64,000 nucleotides of DNA from Gigaspora rosea (taxonomy: Eukaryota > Glomeromycota > Glomeromycetes > Diversisporales > Gigasporaceae). A program made the translations under genes and the position numbers. Numbering within the stretch: the first letter of the stretch is position 1; every line of letters starts with the position of its first letter. The notes below the pieces were generated by a model. It saw nothing but the letters and a program-made list of their open reading frames with translations, was not told where the DNA came from and did not search any database. The DNA lies in assembly GCA_003550325.1 (NCBI GenBank), contig QKWP01000035.1, forward strand, positions 324,658 through 388,657. The letters run 5' to 3'. Positions 11,238 through 24,981 of the stretch are shown here, one piece after another.

Positions 11238-11454
11238 CAGTATATAAAAATCTATGTGCACAACGTGCTCATGTGCACATGTTTTTAAAAAGTTTCACAT
11301 ATGTTGGGCTGGAAATGTGCACGTAATTCACGTGCACCAAAATTACTACAGTAATAAAATACATTTAATTATATAAAAAGCCATATAGTGCACAAATTTT
11401 TAAAATTGTTCACATAAAATGTGCACAAGATTCACATACTTTTGGTATACACTG
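11238..11454. mobile_element. hAT-like MITE with GTGCAC words
   Basis: CAGTATATA at the left and inverted CAGTGTATA at the right are flanked by AGGCTAAG / AGGTTAAG (8 bp, one mismatch). The interior contains at least six GTGCAC or CACATG words. The layout matches the TGTGCGCA-rich element at 52208-52425. Confidence 0.75.
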
Positions 11455-12161
11455 AGGTTAAGGTATTACTTTTTTTATTTAATCGAGTGATGGCTATGAC
11501 ACCCTGATCAGTCAACGTTCTGGCCTTAGGGTATCAGTCAACGTTCTGATCTCACCATTACTTTCTTAAAGTTGCTACTTTATTGAAAATTTCGTCAAAT
11601 GCTCTATGATTAATTCTTATTATCAATTTTAATTAATACATTGATAACGGGAAGTCAATGGAGCTTGATTGGAGACAAAAAACTAGTATCCATTGACAGC
11701 TCCAGATAGGTTAAATAAATCTATATTTATGAATATTATAAAAATTTAATATAAAATTAAAGAAAATTTTTTTAAATTTTCATTTTTTTTACTATATATT
11801 GTCTTTTATACTAAATTTAGTATAGTCAATGAATACCTATTAAAAGTTTTAAAGTTATAACTTTAAAATTAAAGAGGGATAACTTAATTATAACCGGCAC
11901 TCACAATTATTATTAAGAAATATTTATTCTTGTAATAAAATCTTAATTCAAACAAAAATTCAAATTTGATAAAAAAATAATTAAACAAAAGTATTAAACT
12001 AATTCAAAATAAATTTAAAAAATAAAACAATATATTTAATTAATTATACTTTTTATCGTAGTTTAAAAATTACAAGTATTAAAAAAAATTGTAAGTGAAA
12101 TTATCTTGAAAATTTGTTTGCCATGACTAATACACTAGTATAACGATTAATATTCAATTAT
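11455..12161. other. AT-rich sequence downstream of argininosuccinate lyase
   Basis: No gene is seen. ATCAGTCAACGTTCTG occurs twice (about 11508 and 11541) as a short direct repeat. Confidence 0.5.
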
Positions 12162-14068
<1,907 letters not shown>

Positions 14069-15397
14069 TTTGTATAATAATTAAGTTCAAAAAATAGAAT
14101 TCTGAGTTGATTAAAGGAAAAGTTGGCATTATATATGCTATTTTATATATATAACCGATAATATTAGAAATATTAGATCTCATCGTGATAAATTATCAGA
14201 TCATATCGAATTGCAGATCTTTGTGCATCTGTGATTTTGATTGGTTGATCGAATAATTACACTTCTTATCTAGATGAGATCTGATCAATCGTGCATGCCA
14301 TGGGACGTATCATAACTGATAAGTTTATGAATCCTTCTTCGTACAGTAGATTGTACCCATTGCGAAATCTACACTCGGTACTATTAAATTACCCGGACTA
14401 TTGTATTGGCAAATGAAACATTTTGCTTGCATGTAAAAAAAAAAAAAAAATTAAAATAATTTATTAGACTAAAATGCTAAATATAAATTATATATCCAAA
14501 AGTTTAATAAAAATTTCCAATGAAGCCATGGAGAAATGGATAAATTTTTCAATAGAGCATGAAATTGCCAGCACCGAGTTATAAAGCAATTTCCACTTCG
14601 TACAATACAATCACTAACGCAATGTGGTAATTTGGCTTTGGCAAAAAATTTTTAATTTGCACAACAATAATATGGACAAATCATTAGCTTTACTATACTG
14701 TATTTATATTTTTGGGTCTTTTGGTCTCAGCCAGTGGCCATAACTGCTAGGGTGGAAACATAGGGTTATTATATATGCACACTCTTACTCATACCTTAGA
14801 CATCCCTTCTATGCCCCACCCTAATCACTGCACTAACGTTTAGGTCAGATCAATCCTAGTTGATAAAATACTTACGGTATCTATGCGATGCACAATATGA
14901 TTGGCTATTTGGCTATTTATTCGCGTGAACCTATTCCAAATATAGTAATAAACCAAAAAGGGGATGGCTAAAGCCAATAATTGTCTCGATAGGATAAATA
15001 AAGAAATCAAAATGATTCAAGAAATAATTATCATAGGTTTTATTTTATACGGCTAAAAGTAGGTGGCTTTTTTAGGAAATCGCAAAAACATTTGATTTAA
15101 CAATTAGATAACGCATTGAATATTAAATATTTAATTATTTATTACTATTTATTTTTATTAAATGATGGAATTTTAATTATTGTAAATGAAATCGGGTATC
15201 GCAAAAGAAAAAGCTGTAAATCTTAATAAATCTTGCGGGTTTTTTCTCATTCATGAAGCCCATTACTTACTTAGCCTATACGAAAATACTGAAAAAAGAA
15301 AACAAAGTTTTATTTAAAGAGAATTTCCAAACCGGTCCAGTTGTCTAGTGTTAAGTGATTTAATAAAAAAACACGGAGATCACTTACTCTTTTTTTT
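14069..15397. other. Intergenic region upstream of ASL
   Basis: No gene recognised. It includes a stretch with GATTTTGATTGGTTGATCG and GATGAGATCTGATCAATCG (about 14170-14300) that resembles the CCAAT/GATCA words seen in the mobile elements. The ASL promoter should lie at the left end of this interval, but no specific site can be assigned. Confidence 0.5.
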
Positions 15398-15957
15398 TCT
15401 CAATAGAGTTCGGAGCCGGTTTTATTTTTTCATATGATATGTTAACCCTGATTTATAATAAAACCAGCTCGAAACTAGGGATGCTAATGGTGTATAATAC
15501 TCCGGAATAACTTAGGAGTATAAACCACTCCATACTAGCGTGATTTAGGCATCACTCCACTCCGGCTTATTAAGATATACCTACTGTAAAAGAAGTAAAT
15601 CACTCTAGAGTAATACTATTAATGTAAAATAGTTTATACTCTGGAGCCACTATTATATCAACTGTAAAGTGGTTTATACACTGGAGTAACTATTATATAA
15701 ATATAAAATCCTATACTATAAATATATAAATTTACTCTGGATTATATACTGGATTATACTTTGGGTTATACTTCAGAGTATGCCCCGACTTATATATTTG
15801 GCTTATAATAGATTAATACTTCAGTGTTTAATTATAGAGTTTGCTCTGAGATGGTGCACTCTAGTGTGGTGTGGTTTTGGGTATTACTCTGGTAGAGTAC
15901 GCTCCACACCACCCTGGAGCACTCCATTAACATCCCTACTCGAAACTCTATTGTGAA
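15398..15957. mobile_element. Hairpin-type element split by a hAT-like MITE
   Basis: TTCTCAATAGAGTTCGGAGC at the left mirrors AGCTCGAAACTCTATTGTGAA at the right (inner words GGTTTTATT / AATAAAACC). The insertion at 15476-15938 lies inside, so this was a roughly 100-bp foldback sequence. Confidence 0.7.
15476..15938. mobile_element. hAT-like MITE, TSD CTCGAAAC
   Basis: Termini are TAGGGATGCTAATGG and inverted TAGGGATGTTAATGG, with perfect 8-bp direct repeats CTCGAAAC (15468-15475, 15939-15946). The interior is packed with ACTCTGGAGTA and TTATACTCTGG words in both orientations. No coding frame. Confidence 0.93.
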
Positions 15958-16786
15958 GCTCGATACAATATGAAATCTGATCATGTGACTAAAATGGCAT
16001 ATTCTAATTGGCTGAAATTAAAAACATATGTGATCACTTTTTTTCGATTTATTAATAAAATTGATAAAAATTGTCATGTTTAAAAGGCTACTGCTCCATC
16101 ACTTTGACTTTAAATTAAAATCTAAACCACAAGTTTTATTCTTTAGAACAAGAAGAACAAATCTTGTGGATTAGTTTTTTATTTTTTAAATTTTTAAAAA
16201 AGGAGTAGCATTTCTTGAAAGCTATTTTTTATAGAAATTTAAAGCTTCCGGCACCATATAATAAAAACATAAACCGCGGAATTTACCCTAACCCAATCTA
16301 TAAAGTAGAATTTACTCTTACCCTTGCTTTAAATGATTTGTTAATAGCAACATCCAATGGTTGAACTTTTGAGGTTAAACCTGACGGAATTATAGCTAAA
16401 TTTGTATTTTTTCAGAGAACTGATGTTTAACAAAATCTGTAATATAACCAGCAAATGAATCTAAAACTAAAAGTGAACACAGATCTACAGATCTTGATTG
16501 CAAATTTCACATATTTTCAATCCATCATAACATCTCATCTTCATTTATCCATTCTTTAGGATTTGTATGCACAAAAACTCTAGCAGGAAATACTTGACGT
16601 GGAATATTAACTAATTTAAAGATAATAACTGGAGGCAATTTGGTTCTATCGGCTAAACAAGCAAGTACGACAGTAAAACATGATTTTTCATGTTCACAGG
16701 TCCGAATTGAAACTGTATTTGCACCACAATTATCAATTGTAGTATTATTTGGAAGATCAAATGATAATGGAGTTTCGTCCATGTTA

Positions 16787-17390
16787 CCATATATTCCGAA
16801 AATAAGCTACCTTTTTTGGGGGTCATTTAAAGCAGGGTGCAGTCACGTGATATGGTACCAATCAACTTGTTTGTTTTGATCAACTTGGATCAGCCCGATG
16901 AAGAAACAAAGAAGAAAAAAAGTGAAAAAATGCAAAAATACAAGAAACGAGTGTCAAAACCTACCTTGGGAAATTAACAAAAAATGTCAGGAAGGCAATT
17001 TTACTATAATACCACCCCTAACCCTAACCGCCGACTAACCCTTACCCTAACTTTAATTAAAAAGTCAAAATCATATGACTGCACCCTGCTTTAAACGACC
17101 CCCTTTTTTGGGCCAAAAATTACACGAAAAATGTGGGGTAGCTTATTTTTAGCGTATAGCCATTTTTGAAAAAATTGAAAAACGTATTAATAAATATTTC
17201 TCCAAATGACACCAAATTTTACTATAAGTGTATTTTGATGCGCTGAACAACTTTACTTAATCGAACGTTTGAAGTTTATTTAGTAAAAAAAAGTTTTATA
17301 TGTAGCAACTGTCAACGCGTTTTTTGAGATTTTTAAAAAAAATCAGGTGGTAGCTTATTTTCGGAGTAGCTTATTTTCGGGAATATACGG
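16787..17390. mobile_element. Tc1/mariner-type non-autonomous element, TSD TA
   Basis: Ends are CCATATATTCCGAAAATAAG and inverted CCGTATATTCCCGAAAATAA, flanked by TA at 16785-16786 and 17391-17392. The right end carries a second subterminal copy of CCGAAAATAAGCTACC. It interrupts the transposase pseudogene between an Ile-Gly codon pair and Asn-Met-Asp. It carries its own insertion at 16819-17102. Confidence 0.9.
16819..17102. mobile_element. hAT-like MITE (family GGG..AAAGC), TSD CTTTTTTG
   Basis: GGGGTCATTTAAAGCAGGGT and inverted GGGGTCGTTTAAAGCAGGGT are flanked by perfect 8-bp repeats CTTTTTTG (16811-16818, 17103-17110). It has the same length and internal layout as 3420-3701: CACGTGA, CCAATCA, TTTTGATCA, GATCAGCCCGA, then CCCTAACCCTAACC near 17013. 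Confidence 0.93.
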
Positions 17391-17964
17391 TACCTATTAA
17401 GAAAAGAGGATAATTATGTTGAATTCGATGATATAGTACAAAGCTTAAAAACTCTTGTTGTTGCAATTGCAGATTTTCAGGGAGTTTTTGTGCTGCAAAT
17501 GTTCGACACCAATTACTTAATTTATAACGGGTCATAAAACTATCAACCCACTTATTGCTAAATTTACTTTCTGTAATACCAGGATAATAAGTAATATAAG
17601 GTGATTTTTGAGATAACATTTTGGCCTTAATTTGTATTATAGCATGAGTCACAGGTTTTAGCTTACTGCGTAATTCTTGTACCCAACTAAAAATTGCTTT
17701 CTCTAACTCAGGATATTTAGATAGTTTTCTCTTATTCATTCGTTTGATATGAGGTATAATATTTATTAACTCTTTTTTTTTACACCAATCTCTTACTTGT
17801 TTCAGTTCAATATTAAATTTGGTAGCTATTGCTCGAACACTTTGACTTGGGTGCTTTTCAAGGTATATAACAATAGCAAGTTTTTATGTACATTCCATTG
17901 TCGTCTACTTTTATTTGTTACTCTTGCGTATTTACAATTTTTATTTTCACGAACGCGTACCATT

Positions 17965-19038
17965 GTAACTTTAAAAAGTTAACAAGTAAAAAAAAATTTT
18001 CTTTTTATACTACGATTTTTCCCCCATGATGCATTTATGATATAATTTATGACGGAGTCACAGTATAGTATACTAGGAACCGGAAACCGGTGTGCGTCCG
18101 GAGCATTAATTAATAGATTAATTAATTAGTAAATTAATTAAATGTACAATTAATTAATTAGCTAAATAAAATTGATTAATTAATAAAATTTTTATTGATC
18201 TGTATAATTAGTTTAAATACAATATTAAATATTAAATTAAATTATATAAAAATATAAATTTAAAATATAAATTAAATAAATATATAGAATTAATAAAATC
18301 AAGTTATTAAAAATAAAGTATCAAATACCTAATGACTTGATAGTATACAAATTATTTAAAATCATAAATTTATATGCATTTTTTTTAAAATAAGTTATTA
18401 TTATAAAATAAAATAAAATAAATTTTTAATTAAGTTATCAATATTTTTTTATTTTTATTTTATTTTAATTAATTTATTATATTTATTGTTTTAAAATTAT
18501 TTTATTTTTTTTTTAATATAAAATTTTTATTTTAACTTTTTCAACTTATTTTTTTTTAATATTAAATTATTTTTTAAAAAATTTTATTTATATTTTTTTA
18601 TTATTAATAACATTATATATTATTATTTTTTAAATTATTTTTAAAAAAAAACTTTTTTTTAAATTACTAGCATTATTTTTAAATTACTAGCATTATTTTT
18701 AAATTATTATCTATAGTATTAAAAATTAAAATTATTCATTTATTTAATTAAATTAAATTTTTTAACTTACTATATTTATATCCACCATACCGAATTTAAT
18801 CTAACTACTTAAGTCCAACTATTATAACTATTGTACTATATTCGAATTTAACTATTATTTCGCGATTGATTCATTATACTAAAGCTATGTCTCATGAATC
18901 GTAAAATGGTATGTCATTTTAGAATCGGTATCCATTTACCAATTAAAAAAAAATAAGTAAAAAAAAATTTTAAAAATAATAATAATAATAATAAAGTAAA
19001 AAAAGTAAATCAATAATAAAAATAAATAAAAAAGAATA
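17965..19038. other. Extremely AT-rich low-complexity DNA
   Basis: From about 18100 the sequence is nearly pure A/T with ATTAATTAATTAG and (AATAATAAT) runs. No gene is seen. Confidence 0.6.
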
Positions 19039-19569
19039 TATACTCGTCTAAAAATTAAACTATCTGTTATGGTAGAAATCTGGTCAGATGTCTTGTCTAA
19101 CCTGAATCTAATAAGATTAAGATAATTATTACAATTTAAAAAAAATATTCCTTTTATTCGTCGTGTCATTTTATACTCATCTAAAAATTAAACTTCTGCT
19201 ATGGCAGGAATCTGGTCGGATGTCTTGTCTAACCCGAATCTAATAAGATTAAGATAATTATTACAATTTAAAAAAAATTTTCCTTTTAATCGTCGTGTCA
19301 TTTTATACTCAGCTAAAAATTAAACTTCTGCTATGGCAGGAATCTGGTCAGATGTCTTGTCTAACCCGAATCTAATAAGATTAAGATAATTATTACAATT
19401 TAAAAAAAATTTTCCTTTTAATCGTTCGGGTCATTTATACTCGCCTAAAAATTAAACTTCTGCTATGGCAGGAATCTGGTTGGATGTCTTATCTAACCCG
19501 AATCTAATAAGATTAAGATAATTATTACAATTTAAAAAAAAAAAAAAATTACCTTTTAATCGTTGTGTC
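19039..19569. repeat. About 131-bp tandem repeat, four copies
   Basis: Each unit contains TACTCGTCTAAAAATTAAAC, TCTGGTCAGATGTCTTGTCT, GAATCTAATAAGATTAAGAT and CCTTTTAATCGTCGTGTCAT. Copies start near 19039, 19170, 19301 and 19435 and are over 90% alike by eye. A partial copy is at about 19740-19790. Runs of A vary between units. Confidence 0.85.
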
Positions 19570-19815
19570 ATTTTTAGAATCGGTATCTATTTACCAATTC
19601 AAAAAAAAAAAAAAGTGAAAAAAAATTAGAAAAAATAATAATAATAATAATAATAAATAATAATAAAAGTAAAAAAAAAGTGAGTAAAAATTTTTCATAC
19701 ATTTCATCGATCCTCTCATAGAAGACATTCATATTTGTTTTTCTGCTATCTGGTCGGATGTCTTGTTTAAACCGAATCTAATAAAAAAATTACTAAATTA
19801 AAAAAAAAAAACCTT

Positions 19816-20927
19816 TCGCATTAGAATTTCCCATTTCCGCAGATTTTTGTAAATATTTGAATGCCTTATGTTCATCCTTTTTTAACTTTAATTCCTCTAT
19901 AATAAAAACATCCAACATTATTCGTAATATTTGAATGCTTTATATTCATATTTTTTCAACTCTAATTCCACTCTGATAACAAACCTTTACCTGTCCTTTA
20001 GTTTTAGTTTTATGCATTTTTTGGTGTTGATTAAAAGTAAAATGACGATTAGCCAGAGAAATATTTTGGCGAGAAAATGGAGAATTCCAAATTTTATTAT
20101 TATTTTGGTTCTTCCTTATTAGAAATTGTTCTAACGTATCAAGAATTGAACNCGCATTAGAATTTCCCATTTCCGCAGATTTTTGTAAATATTTGAATGC
20201 CTTATGTTCATCCTTTTTTAACTTTAATTCCTCTATAATAAAAACATTCAACATTATTTGTAATATTTGAATGCTTTATATTCATATTTTTTCAACTCTA
20301 ATTCCACTCTGATAACAAACCTTTACCTGTCCTTTAGTTTTAGTTTTATGCGTTTTTTGGTGTTGATTAAAAGTAAAATGACGATTAGCCAGAGAAATAT
20401 TTTGGCGAGAAAATGGAGAATTCCAAATTTTATTATTAAGCGGTTGTTTACTTACTGCTTCTCCTTTTTGGTTAATGACTTCGACCTGTTCCATTTCCAA
20501 TATGACATGTTCCACTGGCGTCATCCATCTCTGCAGATTTTTGATAATAAATGAATGTCTTATGTTTATATTGTTCAACTCATTTGCCAAACAAATGGCA
20601 ACTTGCAAGAACGAATCGAATTATAGGATTTGTTTCATTATTTAAGCAAAAATTGATAATATTATTTGGATTTTGGTTCTTCCTTATTAGAAATTGTTCT
20701 AACGTATCAAGAATTGAACGAGGATTTTTGTTTTTCAATCTTTCTTCATTACAAAGATTACACATTTCCTCAACAATCTTATTTAGAAAATCCTGTGGAA
20801 GCTTTTCGGTGATTTCGTGCGTGTTGATGAGTTTTGAGGTGTATATGTGGTCTGAATATGGTATTAAATCTAATCTCCTATTGCTATAGGTTAAAATCAA
20901 TTCAAATCTTTTGTTATTAATGAACAA
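19816..20927 (-). pseudogene. Sel1-like repeat protein, degraded
   Basis: On the minus strand a start at 20927 reads through a Leu/Ile/Asn-rich region (FLNKIVEEMCNLCNEERLKN, FLIRKNQNPNNIINFCLNNE) to a TGA at 20580. The same frame continues as VEQYKHKTFIYYQKSAEMDD, and another frame has KDEHKAFKYLQKSAEMGNSN. The KAFxYYQKSAEMG pattern is that of Sel1-type helical repeats, a family greatly expanded in arbuscular mycorrhizal fungi, often with kinase domains. Several stops, frame changes and an assembly duplication break it, so the original domain order cannot be recovered. No kinase motif is visible. Confidence 0.7.
20152..20152. other. Single N flanked by near-identical copies
   Basis: About 285 bp to the left (from 19816) recur immediately to the right (20153-20437) with few differences. 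The end of the left copy (20106-20151) matches 20684-20728. It looks like two contigs joined without merging their overlap. Confidence 0.8.
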
Positions 20928-21628
20928 AAGTAATTTACAACGATTTATGTACGTATAGTACGTATATGTAATAAATCGTATAAATAATCCAAAAAAAGAC
21001 TCAATTATACAAATTGGCTAAAATGTGTATACCTACCCAAGCTTTGTTCGTAAAGAGTCTTTCATAGTATTATAAACGGGTTAATTTTTTAAAAAAAATT
21101 TACTTAATTAAATAAAATTGACCAATCGCAAGAAAGCTATCCTATATATACAATACGTATAAAATAGTTACCCGGGTAATTGATTTGAATCTGCCTATTG
21201 CACAGACGCGTAAAATATATGTTGTTGTTGCACCAAATGTGCAAATATAGGTACGTGGTATTACAGACGGAAAATGCCACAACTACGTTTTTGATAATTT
21301 GATATAAATAAATCAAAAAAGTAATTTTGGTTATTAAAGGGCATAGAAATATAAGTCCTTTGCTTCACTCCGGACAATAAATATATTAATTATTTTAATT
21401 ACAACTGATAAATCATATACTATAGCTATGCTATAAATTACATCACGGTGTCGCCCTGTATAATTTTATAATAACCATGTAAAGGACCCCTGCTATAGTA
21501 TCCCTGTTCAAAATACCCCATACTTGTATATCCTTCCCTGTAAATAGTACCGGGTAAGTATTATTTAATAAATTTGGTGGTTAATCGAAAAATACCTGGG
21601 GTACTATAGTCAGTGCTATACAGTAGAA
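20928..21628. other. Intergenic region, no gene recognised
   Basis: It contains a small palindrome around TACGTATAGTACGTATA near 20955. Nothing else is supportable. Confidence 0.5.
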
Positions 21629-21792
21629 GGGGCATGCCATTTATTACGTAATTTTTACCATAGATACATGGTCAGAGGTAGTAATCACGTCTATATAATA
21701 TTAATAAATCAGTATTAGATAAAATGATTATACCATACATGGGTAGAGGTGGCTACTAAGTTAAAAATATTACGTAATAAATGGCACGCCCC
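21629..21792. mobile_element. PIF/Harbinger-like MITE, copy 2
   Basis: GGGGCATGCCATTTATTACG and inverted GGGGCGTGCCATTTATTACG match the copy at 4257-4422, including an internal TACATGGTCAGAGGT word. Flanks are GAA and TAA, so the target duplication is degraded. Confidence 0.85.
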
Positions 21793-21891
21793 TAACCTGT
21801 TGCTATAATAATCCTAAATAATCAGCAATTATTTTTTGAAGTCTATTACTATTATACCATTGTTTTTTTTTCTTTGTTTTTTATTGATATA

Positions 21892-22095
21892 TAGTCAACT
21901 CTTTCCATTCTGAATTGCTAGGACTACTGATTTTTATTATATAAAAATTTAAAAAGTTTAGTTTTAAAAAAGTTATATATAGCCAATCTGAACTTTATAA
22001 TAAAATTTACAAATGTTCTAAAAGATTTTGTTTAGTTTAGAGAAAGTTTAATAGTGTTCAGATTAGTGAAAGATCAGATTAGAGAGAGGTAACTA
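21892..22095. mobile_element. Tigger-like MITE (CAGTC-AACTC family), copy 1
   Basis: TAGTCAACTCTTTCCATTCT and inverted TAGTTACCTCTCTCTAATCT are flanked by TA. The internal AAATTTACAAATGTTCTA is shared with the copy at 44042-44245. Confidence 0.75.
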
Positions 22096-22578
22096 TATAG
22101 GGGAATTAGTAAAAAAGGAACAAATTTATTTAATAAATTTGTTACTTTTCTATTAACTCTCTTTTATATTAATATTAAAGTCATTACTATAAAATTGTTG
22201 TATCAATACTATTTTTGTTTGAAAAGTTTTTTTTTGTTTTTTTTGCCTTAATATATATATATATTTTAAGGGAGCTTTTAGGCATCTCCCGCGAGAGATA
22301 TATCTCCCGCAGGGAGATATATATCCCATGCTAGTCAGCCAATCAAAAAACGGAATTATTCTGTGATTGATACTAGCCCGAATCACGTGCAGCCAATCAA
22401 TCGTGCATAATCATGTGTAACAAAAACAACAATCTCGGAAATAAACTCCAATTATATTCACTTCGGATCCAATTAAAAAGCAAATAACAGCTAGATATTT
22501 TTTTTATTAAGATTTTTATTTAAAAGTCAATTACATCATAAATTCGTATACCTGGTACAATTACACGATCTAGTATTT

Positions 22579-22650
22579 AAGCGAAATTTTGCAGTAAAGT
22601 ATAATCAGCCGCTTATGCGGCCAATTATACTTTACTGCAAAATTTCGCTT
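22579..22650. repeat. Perfect palindrome with GC-rich tip
   Basis: Arms AAGCGAAATTTTGCAGTAAA... and ...TTTACTGCAAAATTTCGCTT pair over about 28 bp without mismatch. The tip is GCCGC-TTAT-GCGGC. As RNA or DNA it would be a very stable hairpin. Confidence 0.95.
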
Positions 22651-22749
22651 ACATCCAACTACACGAAAACCCAATGTATTTCACAATACCAAAATACCAC
22701 TCCCAGTATTAATTGCACGTTAAAACACCAAATGTTCACAAGAGGATTT

Positions 22750-23560
22750 ACAAAATAAATGCCAAAGGTCCACAGGAAAGCTCAACAAACTGCTGAAAGA
22801 CCCAAGAAAGTTCATCAAAAAACGCTGAAAGACCCAAAGTTTACTAAGAAACGCCGAAAGACCAGAGGAAAGTTCACCAACAAATCGTCGAAAGAGCAGA
22901 AGAAAGTCTATGAGAAAGTTCACCAAGCAATTTTAAAGATCGGGTAAAAATTCACAAAAAAAAAAAAAAAAAGTTGAAAAATCAGAAGTACTTACAAATA
23001 GAGTACTGAAAGATCAAAAAAAAACTTGAAAAATGCCAAAAGTCCACAAGAGAGTTTATTAGAAACCGTCGAAAGTCCACAAGAGAATTCACCAAAAAAC
23101 GCCAAATGTTCACAAGATAATTCACAAAAAAAACGTCAAAAGTCCATAGGAGGGTTCAACAAAATGCCAAAAAACCCAAAAAAGTTCAAGAAACGCCGAA
23201 AGACCAGAGGAAAGTTTACAAGAAAGTTTATTAGCAAATCGTTCGAAAAATTAGTAAAAGTTTGCAAAAAAAAAAAAACCGTTGAAAGATACTTACCAAT
23301 AGAGCCCCAAAGATCAAAAGAAAACTTGAAAAACGCCAGAAGCCGAAAACGCCAAAAGTCCACAAGAGGGTTCACCAGAAAGCGTCGAAAGTCCACAAGA
23401 GAATTCACAAACAATGCCAAAAGTCCACAAGAGAATTCACCCGAAAGTCCACAAGAGAATTCATCAACAAACGCCGAAAGTCCACAAGAGAGTTAACCAG
23501 AAAACGCTAAAAGTCCACAAGAGAGTTAACCAGAAAACGCTGAAGTCCACAAGAGATAAC
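22750..23560. repeat. About 30-bp minisatellite (GAAAGTCCACAAGAGA)
   Basis: More than 20 degenerate units of AACGCCGAAAGTCCACAAGA + GAATTCACCA fill the Mutator-like element. Open frames on both strands (Lys/Arg/Pro-rich on plus, Phe/Leu-rich on minus) follow from the repeat. On the minus strand GGTAAGTA or TGTAAGTA recurs three times (near 22994, 23296 and 23801), followed by pyrimidine tracts. Confidence 0.85.
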
Positions 23561-24811
23561 GTCAAATATTTACAAGAGGATTTACCAAAAGAATGCCGAA
23601 ATCCACAGGAGTTTACCAACAAAAAGCTGAAAGACCCAAAAAAAGTTCACCGAGAAAAATGCCAGAGGAAAATTCACAAGTTCACCATAAATCGGCAAAA
23701 GACTGGAAGTAAGTTCATAAGAAAGTTCACCAACCGATTTCGAAAGATCAGTAAAAGTTACTAGAAAAAAACGTTGAAAGATCAGAAGAAAGTACTTACC
23801 AAAAAACACCGAAAGCTCAAAGAAACCGCGAAAAAAAGAACAACGTAAAACGCTCCAAAGAAGCCAAAGAAGCGGGTCCCAAAAAAAAAAAAAGTAAAGT
23901 GTTAGTATTGTTGAAAATAACGATAAACAATAAAATAAATACAGTACAGAAAAGGAAACGGTACTTCTGTACTTATCTATCATGTGTTCACCAGTGGGGG
24001 GTGAACCAACCTCTGATTTGGCATCGGTACGCCGGGTGGGAGATATATCTCCCGGGGAGATGCATCTCTCGCGGAAGATGCCTATAATTTCCCATATTTT
24101 AAATATATTTTATTATTGTAGTCACTTAGAAATAAAGCTAGAGGGTGTAGCAACTTAGAGAAGTTGGTAAGTTGTCACTCCCCAAGTGGCAGGTCTAGGG
24201 TTCAAATCCCAATGATGACGTTTTGAAAAATAGATCTGTGTTCTAATAACTGTTTTCTGTCGATCGGTTGGGTACATTACCTGTAGTCCTTGGTTACTAT
24301 TTCGAATGGGAGCTTTCGGGCGAAGTTGTGTCTCGTGACACAGACAAATTCAAGAAACCAGGGAAACAGAAACCCATTTGGCAAGACCCGAGTAAGGAGG
24401 TAGCAAAGATCTTTGACAGTGCTACCAAAAACCGGAATATTGAACCGAAGCCGAAGTACCGGACGTCGACCTTAAGGACAAGGTCTACCAACCTGGCCAC
24501 CGGATCAGGTACCAGAGGAAAAGGACCTATGTTATAGAAGTAGGTACCAGGAGGAGAAAAACCATGATGGCACCTAATGTAGAGATTGGACCCGTGAACT
24601 CCTTATCCGGATATCTGCGCGGTTAACCGTATATCCGGATATCATAATGCTCCACGGATAGTAACCGTTATCCGTCAATTTTAAACGGATAACCTACAGG
24701 TATCCGCAGGTATCCGCAGGTATCTGTGATATCTGTATAACCAATCGGGCAAACTTCGAAATTATCGAATATTCGCAAAGATCTTCAATATTGGGTTCTT
24801 ATAAATTTTTT

Positions 24812-24864
24812 TTTTGCATATCGCTTTATAAATAATTTATAAAGCGTTAAAGCGATATGCAAAA
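24812..24864. repeat. Short palindrome inside the hAT-like element
   Basis: TTTTGCATATCGCTTTATAA mirrors TTATAAAGCG...AGCGATATGCAAAA around AATAATT. Confidence 0.85.
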
Positions 24865-24890
24865 CTAAATAAATAAATATAAGTAAAAAA

Positions 24891-24981
24891 AAATAAGTAG
24901 AACGGAAAAAAAAGTCAGATCTACTGATAGATAATTATTATCTATTGTTAGATCTGACTTTTTTTTCCGTTCTACTTATTT
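24891..24981. repeat. 91-bp near-perfect palindrome
   Basis: AAATAAGTAGAACGG, AAAAAAAAGTCAGATCT and ATAGATAATT mirror AATTATTATCTAT, AGATCTGACTTTTTTTT and CCGTTCTACTTATTT. The loop is minimal. Confidence 0.9.

Larger units (their letters stand above)
16300..17964 (-). pseudogene. Tigger/pogo-like transposase, broken
   Basis: Reads from about 17964 leftward on the minus strand. The N-terminus has a Psq-type helix-turn-helix (SQSVRAIATKFNIELKQVRDW) after a frameshift near 17870. A CENP-B-type second DNA-binding region follows (PELEKAIFSWVQELRSKLKP, KFSNKWVDSFMTRYKLSNW). The frame reaches YPLFLIG at 17392, is cut by the insertion 16787-17390, and resumes at 16784 as N-MDETPLSFDLP, the first catalytic Asp region of DDE_1 transposases. 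Removing the insertion and one TA joins the codons exactly. Downstream, after a stop near 16525, SLLVLDSFAGY and IPSGLTSKVQPLDVAIN give the second and third catalytic regions with another frame break. The end is truncated by a short repeat near 16300. Its relative at 33.5 kb is open throughout. Confidence 0.9.
22270..24093. mobile_element. Mutator-like non-autonomous element, TSD ATATTTTAA
   Basis: Termini are GGGAGCTTTTAGGCATCTCC and inverted GGGAAATTATAGGCATCTTC, each followed by GAGAGATATATCTCCC-type words. Perfect 9-bp direct repeats ATATTTTAA flank it (22261-22269, 24094-24102), which fits the Mutator superfamily. It shares both ends and a subterminal block (ATGTGTTCACCAG, TTTGGCATCGGTA) with 46342-48957, but the interior is different: a 30-bp minisatellite. 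No transposase. Confidence 0.9.

Noticed and set aside
22750..23560. CRISPR-like array
   Set aside because: The units are contiguous and degenerate with no unique spacers, inside a eukaryotic transposable element.
22720..23983. Several Lys/Arg-rich or Phe/Leu-rich frames up to 156 codons as genes
   Set aside because: They follow the phase of a 30-bp minisatellite on both strands and share no domain.
24145..24215. Functional tRNA gene
   Set aside because: A and B boxes and an anticodon-like stem are present, but the acceptor stem does not close and the same head starts a dispersed retroelement.
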